The notes under the pieces: generated by a model | What the model saw: the letters and a program-made list of their open reading frames with translations, nothing else | Told to the model about the DNA's origin: nothing | Database searches by the model: none | Shown: one piece after another, positions 1-3,876 of the stretch | Position numbering within the stretch: the stretch's first letter is position 1 | Layout of the letters: every line of letters starts with the position of its first letter | Source of the DNA: Candidatus Bathyarchaeota archaeon | GTDB lineage: Archaea; Thermoproteota; Bathyarchaeia; 40CM-2-53-6; FEN-987 | Direction: 5' to 3' | Assembly: GCA_022865625.1 (NCBI GenBank) | Contig: JALHTB010000129.1 | Coordinates: 1 to 7,266, forward strand | DNA: 7,266 nucleotides | Program-made: the position numbers and the translations under genes

Positions 1-1
1 A

Positions 2-208
2 TTCACCAGTGGCAGCAGTGAGGTTTCAATCAAAGCGAGAGGGCGAGCCATATCAGCAGCCGTTGATGTCGTTGAGGTGTGCAGAAGACGATTCTTCGAA
101 GGCAAGCTTCACGTGAAGAACATCACCATCGCAACCGAGCAACTGGGCGAGGAAGGACAAGTACGAAATGTATCAACGATCGAGATCACGGTGACAAGAT
201 CAGCCTAG
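2..208 (+). CDS. albA: Alba DNA/RNA-binding chromatin protein, 3' part (5' end outside window)
   Basis: This frame is open from the left edge to a TAG at 206-208 and gives 68 residues. It contains the Alba core: '[20 protein letters not shown]' followed by '[16 protein letters not shown]' and a C-terminal '[10 protein letters not shown]' strand. Alba proteins are usually about 90-97 residues, so some 20-25 N-terminal residues, including the conserved lysine that contacts nucleic acid, should lie just left of the window. Known family role: a small dimeric protein that coats DNA and also binds RNA, part of archaeal chromatin. It is read on the plus strand, opposite to the large minus-strand block, and is followed closely by a terminator-like hairpin, so it is probably a single-gene unit. 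The match is clear despite the truncation. Confidence 0.93.
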   Translation, partial: FTSGSSEVSIKARGRAISAAVDVVEVCRRRFFEGKLHVKNITIATEQLGEEGQVRNVSTIEITVTRSA

Positions 209-222
209 CGACGACAGTAGAC

Positions 223-260
223 CTCTCCCCGCACAACGGAGAGAGCCCCTCCAGTTTTTT
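223..260 (+). terminator. Hairpin plus T-run after albA
   Basis: A 6-bp stem (CTCTCC at 223-228 with GGAGAG at 238-243, 9-base loop) begins 14 bases after the Alba stop. Eleven bases after the stem comes TTTTTT (255-260). Archaeal RNA polymerase stops mainly at T-runs, so the T-run is the more important part. The same T-rich stretch could also act as part of a promoter for the small gene that follows. Confidence 0.55.
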
Positions 261-353
261 CTACAAGCAGACACAGTGCCAAGGCATATGAGCGACGAGG
301 AAAACAAGTAGTCGGTGTGCGCATCGTTGAGCGAAGTAGTGAACGGAACTCAT

Positions 354-461
354 ATGAAGTACTGTTCGAACTGCGGTAAGAAAATCGAGAAACCCATTCT
401 ATCCAAAAGGTACGTTTTCTGCTCAGAACAATGCCGAGAATCGTTCACGACCACCCGATGA
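354..461 (+). CDS. 35-residue TRASH-like zinc-finger protein
   Basis: ATG at 354 to TGA at 459-461, 35 codons. Four cysteines form a C-x2-C...C-x3-C knuckle: Cys4 and Cys7 in 'YCSNCGKKI', then Cys23 and Cys27 in 'YVFCSEQCRESF'. The pattern 'CxxCG ... (Y/F)xFCSxxC...F' is typical of TRASH/MYM-like metal-binding modules, which bind zinc or other metals in small archaeal proteins and metal-responsive regulators. Here the module is the whole protein, with no DNA-binding or catalytic domain. A GTG at 339 in the same frame would add five residues. No strong Shine-Dalgarno sequence or TATA box is visible nearby. The function is unknown; a metal sensor or adaptor role would be guesswork. The gene is convergent with the tRNA, whose 3' end lies 43 bases away. 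Confidence 0.72.
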   Translation: MKYCSNCGKKIEKPILSKRYVFCSEQCRESFTTTR

Positions 462-551
462 GCCTCAAGCCATCATATCGGCTATTCATATTTACCAGTA
501 AAATGGTGCGGGGGGTGGGATTCGAACCCACGAAGGCCTACGCCACGGGAT

Positions 552-576
552 GGCTCACCCGCGCTGTTGGCTTGGT
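552..576 (-). other. tRNA-Leu intron 3 (25 nt, canonical 37/38)
   Basis: The exon bases CTCA (positions 32-35, part of the anticodon) pair with the intron's TGAG. The bulges are AG|A at the 5' site and CC|A at the 3' site. This is the standard archaeal arrangement at 37/38. The inner helix is short (CC/GG). The outer helix is the anticodon stem itself, which needs intron 2 to be gone first. Confidence 0.87.
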
Positions 577-583
577 CTTGAGT

Positions 584-607
584 TTGGCGCGCGTGGTCAG
601 GACGCGA
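584..607 (-). other. tRNA-Leu intron 2 (24 nt, within anticodon stem, 30/31)
   Basis: This intron has a textbook bulge-helix-bulge. The central helix is GGCG (exon) with CGCC (intron), and the inner helix is CGCG/CGCG around a 9-nt loop. The 3-nt bulges are GG|T at the 5' site and AA|A at the 3' site. It interrupts the 5' strand of the anticodon stem, so CGGGA exists only after splicing. Position 30/31 is a non-canonical intron site. Confidence 0.88.
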
Positions 608-616
608 CCCGCCCAT

Positions 617-631
617 CTAGCCAGACACGTG
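617..631 (-). other. tRNA-Leu intron 1 (15 nt, end of D-loop, 21/22)
   Basis: The intron is CACGTGTCTGGCTAG on the minus strand. A relaxed bulge-helix-bulge is visible. The outer helix is CCA/TGG, the central 4-bp helix is GGTC with GGCT (two G-U pairs), and the bulges are AA|C (5' site) and AG|A (3' site). The inner part is an 8-nt loop with no inner helix. Removal restores a D-arm of normal leucine length. This is the least canonical of the three introns, so its exact borders could be off by a base. Confidence 0.75.
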
Positions 632-685
632 TTGACCTGGCTCTGGGACCCCCGCATCCCACAAACACGAGCGAACGATCTACTT

Positions 686-695
686 CACTTAAAGC
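686..695 (-). promoter_or_regulatory. TATA-like box for tRNA-Leu
   Basis: GCTTTAAGTG on the minus strand lies about 35 bases upstream of the tRNA 5' end. This would start a transcript with a short leader of about 10 bases, which RNase P would remove. Confidence 0.5.
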
Positions 696-741
696 CTTAC
701 GCCGTGGGGCTCACGTCATTGAGGGCTCGCTTATGTCTCCG

Positions 742-757
742 AAAGAGGGCCCTCTTT
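742..757. repeat. Perfect 16-bp palindrome
   Basis: AAAGAGGGCCCTCTTT is identical to its own reverse complement. It lies upstream of the tRNA-Leu promoter, about 47 bases from its TATA-like box and about 100 bases after the uS10 stop. A gapless palindrome suits a dimeric DNA-binding protein better than an RNA hairpin. A further GAGGGCT copy of the half-site is at 721-727. Confidence 0.6.
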
Positions 758-829
758 GATCGAATTGGGGGTCCCAATCGTCCATCAAATCAGTGCTGAG
801 CTGAGGCCCCGGCCAGAAGTAGTATCGCT

Positions 830-846
830 CAGAGAACGATTCTCTG
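830..846 (-). terminator. Hairpin just after uS10
   Basis: CAGAGAA (830-836) and TTCTCTG (840-846) form a 7-bp stem with a 3-base loop, starting 9 bases beyond the uS10 stop. No T-run follows on the minus strand, so this may be an mRNA 3'-end stabiliser rather than a true terminator. Confidence 0.35.
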
Positions 847-855
847 AACCTTGGT

Positions 856-1164
856 CTAGAGCAATTCGATTTCGATGAAAACGTCCTCGGGCGTCCGTAT
901 GCGCATCAAACGCTTGAGAAAACGTTCGTTCGGATCCACATCAATCAACCGTTTGTGGATTCGCATCTCCCACTTGTCCCAAGTGTTTGTGCCTTCGCCA
1001 CACGGGCTCTTTCGCGTGGGAACGTTCAGTTTCTTTGTGGGGAGCGGTATCGGGCCGCGGAGTTTCACTCCGGTCTTCTCAGCGATCTTTGTGATCTCGC
1101 CGCAGATCGAGTCTAATCCCTGGGGGTTTGTACCTGATAGCCTGATACGCGCCTTGTTGACCAT
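856..1164 (-). CDS. rps10: 30S ribosomal protein uS10
   Basis: The protein has 102 residues, the normal length for archaeal uS10. It starts '[20 protein letters not shown]' and carries the family signature '[20 protein letters not shown]' (about residues 35-54), followed by '[15 protein letters not shown]', the conserved strand after the long loop. uS10 sits in the head of the small subunit, where its loop reaches the A-site side. The ATG at 1164 is fixed by a good Shine-Dalgarno GGAGG (1179-1175, 10 bases upstream). It is the last protein gene of the uS7, EF-1alpha, uS10 series; this EF-1alpha to uS10 adjacency is a classic archaeal order. It has its own TATA-like box, so it can be transcribed independently. 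The stop is TAG. Confidence 0.98.
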   Translation of the reverse strand: MVNKARIRLSGTNPQGLDSICGEITKIAEKTGVKLRGPIPLPTKKLNVPTRKSPCGEGTNTWDKWEMRIHKRLIDVDPNERFLKRLMRIRTPEDVFIEIELL

Positions 1165-1214
1165 TATGGTCTATCCTCCACACTAACCAGAAACACAGCA
1201 AGAATAGATGAGGG

Positions 1215-1225
1215 CTTTAAAAAGG
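1215..1225 (-). promoter_or_regulatory. TATA-like box for rps10
   Basis: CCTTTTTAAAG on the minus strand lies 12 bases after the EF-1alpha stop and about 55 bases before the uS10 ATG. A start about 25 bases downstream gives a leader of roughly 30 bases that includes the GGAGG site. The T-run may also help end EF-1alpha transcripts. Confidence 0.6.
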
Positions 1226-1236
1226 TTCGGAGCCTG

Positions 1237-2550
1237 TTAGCCCTTCTCTGTGATCTCTTGGACGACGCCCACTGCTACCGTTTGGCCCATGTCACGGATT
1301 GCGAATCTTCCAAGTTCTGGAAACTGTGTGATCGACTCAAGTGCGATCGGCCTCACAGGGCGCAGTTTGACGACAGCACCGTCGCCGGTCTTCAGGAAGT
1401 CAGGGTTCTCTTGCTGGACCTGTCCGGTTCTTTGATCGAGCTTCTGGATCAACTCTGTGAATGTGACCGCCATCGTTACTGTGTGTGCATGCATGACGGG
1501 TGTGTAGCCCTTAGCAATCGAGGTTGGGTGCAAGATGACAATGATTCTGGCTTTGAATTCCTTTGCGATAGTTGGCGGTGCGTCGACCTTGCCCACCACG
1601 TCACCACGATGGACGTCTGTCCTCGTGATTCCGCGCACGTTGAAGCCGATGTTGTCTCCTGGAATGGCTTCGGGTATCTTCTCGTGGTGCGTCTCGATGT
1701 CCTTGCATTCGCCCTTGACTCCAGAGGGCTGGAAGATCAAGCTGTCACCGGTCTTCAGTATGCCGGTCTCAACTCTGCCCACGGGGACCGTGCCAACTCC
1801 TGTGATTGAGTAGACGTCCTGGACAGGGATCCTCAGTGGCTTGTCCAAGGGTTTCGGGGGTTCTGTGAATGTGTCCAGCGTCGCTAGAAGTGTAGGGCCC
1901 TTGTACCAAGGCATCTTTTCGCTATGTTTGGTCAAGTTGTCTCCTGTCCAACCGGAGGCTGGTATGATTGTGACCTTCGACGCATCGTAGCCAACGGTCT
2001 TGAGCAACCCTTCCATTTCCTTCTTGCACTCGTTGAAGCGCTGCTCACTCCAGTTCGCCGACTCGTCGTCCATCTTGTTGACAGCTACTATGAGCTGCTT
2101 CACTCCAAGCGTGAACGCAAGAAAGGCATGCTCCCTGGTCTGCCCACCGGGCCCAATGCCAACTTCGAACTCTCCCTTCTTTGCCGACACTACGAGAATC
2201 GCAGCATCCGCTTGGCTTGTACCGGTGATCATGTTCTTGATGAAGTCACGGTGTCCCGGCGCATCGATGACTGTGAAGAATATCTTGGGTGTCTCGAACT
2301 TCATGAATCTAAGGTCTATTGTGACGCCTCTCTCCCTTTCCTCCTTGAGGTTGTCCAAGACCCAAGCAAACTTGAATGTCTCGCCTCTGCCGGTCTTCAC
2401 CGAGTCATCAGCGTACTTCCTGATATCACTCTCTTTCACGTTTCCGGTCAAGAACAGCAAGTGACCGGTCATCGTGCTCTTGCCGTGGTCGACATGGCCG
2501 ATGACGATCAGGTTAAGGTGGGGCTTCTTTGCCGACACGAAATCATCCAT
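1237..2550 (-). CDS. tuf: Translation elongation factor EF-1alpha (aEF1A)
   Basis: This 437-residue GTPase delivers aminoacyl-tRNA to the ribosome; the length is normal. All GTP-binding motifs are present: G1 'GHVDHGKST' (18-26), the switch I region 'ERERGVTID' (71-79), G3 'DAPGH' (96-100), G4 'NKMD' (158-161) and G5 'SGW' (199-201). Domain 2 starts near 'PLRIPVQDVYSI' and domain 3 near 'KEFKARIIVI'. The stretch 'GEFEVGIGPGGQTREH' (126-141) contains the about 11-residue insertion characteristic of TACK/Asgard archaea and eukaryotes. The ATG at 2550 puts the G1 motif where it belongs. No strong Shine-Dalgarno site is visible; the TATA-like box at 2591-2600 predicts a short leader of about 20 bases. 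EF-G, often upstream in archaeal str clusters, is absent here. The stop is TAA. Confidence 0.99.
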   Translation of the reverse strand: MDDFVSAKKPHLNLIVIGHVDHGKSTMTGHLLFLTGNVKESDIRKYADDSVKTGRGETFKFAWVLDNLKEERERGVTIDLRFMKFETPKIFFTVIDAPGHRDFIKNMITGTSQADAAILVVSAKKGEFEVGIGPGGQTREHAFLAFTLGVKQLIVAVNKMDDESANWSEQRFNECKKEMEGLLKTVGYDASKVTIIPASGWTGDNLTKHSEKMPWYKGPTLLATLDTFTEPPKPLDKPLRIPVQDVYSITGVGTVPVGRVETGILKTGDSLIFQPSGVKGECKDIETHHEKIPEAIPGDNIGFNVRGITRTDVHRGDVVGKVDAPPTIAKEFKARIIVILHPTSIAKGYTPVMHAHTVTMAVTFTELIQKLDQRTGQVQQENPDFLKTGDGAVVKLRPVRPIALESITQFPELGRFAIRDMGQTVAVGVVQEITEKG

Positions 2551-2590
2551 CCGTTCCGGTATTGAATTTGTATAGTGAGACCGCGATCAT

Positions 2591-2600
2591 CTATTTAAGG
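2591..2600 (-). promoter_or_regulatory. TATA-like box for the EF-1alpha gene
   Basis: CCTTAAATAG on the minus strand predicts a start near 2570 and a leader of about 20 bases before the ATG at 2550. A second AT-rich element, CTATACAAATTC, lies closer to the ATG and is less likely because it would leave no leader. An 11-bp near-perfect palindrome, GTTTCCGAAAC (2619-2629 on the plus strand), sits just upstream of the box. Confidence 0.65.
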
Positions 2601-2668
2601 GTTCGACACGTTCCGGCTGTTTCCGAAACCAGAATCGAGCAATCACTCTATCTCTTGTCGGAATACTG

Positions 2669-2748
2669 ATCAAGAGCAAGAAATCCGCTTGAAACGTAAT
2701 CAATCTGGATTGAAGATGAATCGCGGAGACTGGCCGACAGCTCTTGAT
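2669..2748 (-). repeat. Nested inverted repeat directly after rps7
   Basis: ATCAAGAGC (2748-2740) begins on the first base after the uS7 TAG and pairs with GCTCTTGAT (2677-2669). Inside lie TCCGC (2727-2723) with GCGGA (2688-2684), and TCAATC (2713-2708) with GATTGA (2705-2700). Together they form an 80-nt structure of three nested stems (9, 5 and about 4-6 bp) separated by internal loops. It could be an mRNA 3'-end structure, a processed small RNA or a DNA cruciform. I do not recognise a family. Confidence 0.5.
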
Positions 2749-3336
2749 CTATCGAGAAGCCAGCGCGACACGTTCCATCTCGTCGCGTTTCCGAACGGCA
2801 TAGCTTCGATTGTCGCGAGCAGCAGCGTACATGATCTCCTCAGCTAGGCATTCGTCTATCGTTCGTGGGTTGCTGTAGGCTGCTTGCCTGGCACCGTCAG
2901 TTATGAATCTCATCGTCAGGTCGATGCGCCTTTGTGGGGCTATGTCGACTGAGATCGGGTAGACGATTCCACCGTACGCGACTCTTGTCACATCTTCAGC
3001 GGGGGCGACATTCTGCACGGCCCTGACAAGCACTTCGACCGGGTTCTTCTTGGTCTTCAGCTCAATGATCTCGAATGCATTGCGGACAATGCTGACGGCT
3101 TTGCCCTTCTTTCCTCCGACCCTACCATGTCGCATCATGTTGTTGGCAAGCCGCTCAACTATATTGACTGTTGACTTCCTGAATTTCTGGTGCTCGTGAC
3201 GGCCACTGCTATGAGGCACAAACATCGCTCGAGTGCTCAGGTATCTCTGCAAACTGACGTCTTCGACTTCGATGCCGCTCAGGCTCCATTTGTTGAATGC
3301 CTTGACCTCAGCGAGCTTCTTTGCTTCCTTGCTCAT
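2749..3336 (-). CDS. rps7: 30S ribosomal protein uS7
   Basis: From the ATG at 3336 the protein is 195 residues, normal for archaeal uS7. Family features include 'STRAMFVPHSSGRHEHQKF', 'VNIVERLANNMMRHGRVGGK', 'AFEIIELKTKKNPVEVLVRA', 'VQNVAPAEDVTRVAYGGIVY' and the C-terminal 'VRKRDEMERVALASR'. uS7 nucleates assembly of the 3' domain of 16S rRNA and lines the E-site. The frame stays open to 3480, but the extra 48 residues look unlike any uS7, run through the 3' end of the SRP RNA and lie upstream of the TATA box, so I reject them. A GTG three codons upstream (3345) is an alternative start; neither has a clear Shine-Dalgarno sequence. The usual partner gene for uS12 is not next to it; the SRP RNA is there instead. 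Confidence 0.97.
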   Translation of the reverse strand: MSKEAKKLAEVKAFNKWSLSGIEVEDVSLQRYLSTRAMFVPHSSGRHEHQKFRKSTVNIVERLANNMMRHGRVGGKKGKAVSIVRNAFEIIELKTKKNPVEVLVRAVQNVAPAEDVTRVAYGGIVYPISVDIAPQRRIDLTMRFITDGARQAAYSNPRTIDECLAEEIMYAAARDNRSYAVRKRDEMERVALASR

Positions 3337-3403
3337 CCTGGACACTTCGCAGCTTGCGAGTTCACGCTCTCTTCCAAAGGTTCGCTCAACGTAGATGCGA
3401 GCT

Positions 3404-3412
3404 TGATATAAG
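3404..3412 (-). promoter_or_regulatory. TATA-like box for rps7
   Basis: CTTATATCA on the minus strand lies between the SRP RNA 3' end (about 3450) and the uS7 ATG (3336). It predicts a start near 3383 and a leader of about 45-50 bases. Its position argues against uS7 starts upstream of it. Confidence 0.65.
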
Positions 3413-3449
3413 GAAAGCGTATCGAGGCATCCGGTTTTTGGTAGGATAA

Positions 3450-3776
3450 GACGGTGGCAGCATCCCCAAGTGATGGACACACTTTCCTCTCGCGGTTTCT
3501 CAGATGCTTCCTATACCCTGTGATCCTATCAGCGCCAGCATGTCGACCTTACGACTGCCCTCTTCCGAGTCTCGCCGGGTTCGGCCGTAAAGAAGTGAAC
3601 TCTTCCCTTCGAAAGAGCCCCTTCCTCCACCGGCCCGGTAGGGCAGGATCTCATCGTCGGCAACTGAAGCCTACGGGAGGAACGATGTGCCTCTCCCTTG
3701 AGTTAGCGGATCCCCGCGTGTAGCCGATTTCGGGTGACAAGGAACGGCTAGCTCCTCGATCCCCCACCACCGCCGA
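3450..3776 (-). ncRNA. Signal recognition particle RNA (7S / SRP RNA)
   Basis: About 327 nt, no protein frame. Several SRP landmarks appear in order. Helix 1 is closed by GGCGGTGG (3774-3767) with CCACCGTC (3457-3450). The Alu-domain loop region 'TGTCACCCGAAATCGGCTAC' is close to the archaeal consensus. Helix 6 is CTCTTTC (3617-3611) with GGAAGAG (3606-3600), capped by a GAAG (GNAR-type) tetraloop. Helix 8 has stem CTC/GAG and a GGAA tetraloop (3566-3563), followed by 'GGCAGTC', the SRP54-binding symmetric loop. The two S-domain tetraloops of helices 6 and 8 are what SRP19 clamps together. The RNA scaffolds SRP54 and SRP19 for co-translational targeting of membrane and secreted proteins. The ends are set from the helix 1 pairing and could be several bases longer. 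Confidence 0.9.
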
Positions 3777-3780
3777 CCAA

Positions 3781-3811
3781 AACTCTTGTCGGGTATCCTT
3801 TAACTCTTGTC
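3781..3811. repeat. 10-bp direct repeats around the SRP RNA promoter
   Basis: AACTCTTGTC occurs at 3781-3790 and again, identically, at 3802-3811. The 21-bp period equals two helical turns. One copy overlaps the TATA-like box; the other lies just upstream of the predicted transcript start. Confidence 0.55.
3797..3806 (-). promoter_or_regulatory. TATA-like box for SRP RNA
   Basis: GAGTTAAAGG on the minus strand is centred about 25 bases before the predicted SRP RNA 5' end, the expected distance. It is embedded between two copies of a 10-bp direct repeat. Confidence 0.55.
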
Positions 3812-3833
3812 TCATCACACGATGGTTTTCAAC

Positions 3834-3854
3834 ATCTCATGAATATGCTGAGAT
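3834..3854 (-). terminator. Hairpin after the thiolase gene
   Basis: ATCTCA (3834-3839) and TGAGAT (3849-3854) form a 6-bp stem with a 9-base loop, 22 bases past the TtuA-family stop. No long T-run follows, so its role as a terminator is uncertain. Confidence 0.3.
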
Positions 3855-3876
3855 CTCTGGCGATACGCTATCTCCC

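Larger units (their letters stand above)
504..655 (-). tRNA. tRNA-Leu (anticodon CAA) with three introns
   Basis: The gene is 152 bases. The acceptor stem GCGGGGG (655-649) pairs perfectly with CCCCCGC, followed by discriminator A and an encoded CCA (506-504). The T-arm is GTGGG-TTCGAAT-CCCAC and the 14-nt long variable arm is TGGCGTAGGCCTTC, both leucine-like. Without splicing neither the D-arm nor the anticodon arm forms. Removing three segments with bulge-helix-bulge character (631-617, 607-584, 576-552) leaves exactly 88 nt. In that product the D-stem is CCAG/ATGG (with the usual G13-A22 pair), the D-loop is AGCCAGGTCAA, the anticodon stem is CGGGA/TCCCG and the loop is CTCAAGA, so the anticodon is CAA (reads UUG). 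Exons are 655-632, 616-608, 583-577 and 551-504. The perfect stems after removal are strong internal support. The gene is read on the same strand as uS10, but with its own TATA-like box. Confidence 0.93.
656..855. other. Spacer between uS10 and tRNA-Leu, no gene seen
   Basis: This 200-base spacer holds the tRNA TATA-like box, a perfect 16-bp palindrome (742-757) and a 7-bp hairpin next to the uS10 stop (830-846). I see no convincing coding frame; the plus-strand frames running through here also cross the tRNA and have no recognisable protein character. Confidence 0.6.

Noticed and set aside
548..565. tRNA-Leu anticodon GAG from the sequence TGAGCC near the 3' half
   Set aside because: No 7-base loop with a paired 5-bp stem can be drawn around it; these bases instead pair with CTCA as the intron side of the splice motif.
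504..655. Degenerate tRNA pseudogene
   Set aside because: The apparent disruption is fully explained by three introns; the spliced product has an intact acceptor stem, T-arm, anticodon stem and an encoded CCA.
431..799. 122-codon plus-strand open frame across the tRNA
   Set aside because: It runs antisense through the tRNA-Leu gene and the palindromic spacer; the composition reflects tRNA sequence and there is no protein family character.
875..1186. 103-codon plus-strand open frame opposite uS10
   Set aside because: Exact antisense shadow of a confidently identified ribosomal protein gene.
1924..2565. 213-codon plus-strand open frame opposite EF-1alpha
   Set aside because: Antisense to the conserved GTPase domain, where codon bias of the real gene keeps other frames open; no recognisable motif.
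3337..3480. N-terminal extension of uS7 by 48 residues
   Set aside because: It overlaps the SRP RNA 3' end, includes the rps7 TATA box and has no similarity to uS7 N-termini.
3454..3723. 89-codon plus-strand open frame between uS7 and the thiolase
   Set aside because: It lies entirely within the SRP RNA on the opposite strand.
3811..3830. C/D-box guide RNA candidate (GTGATGA on the minus strand)
   Set aside because: A C-box-like motif is present but no D box (CTGA) lies at a suitable distance, and there are no internal C'/D' boxes.
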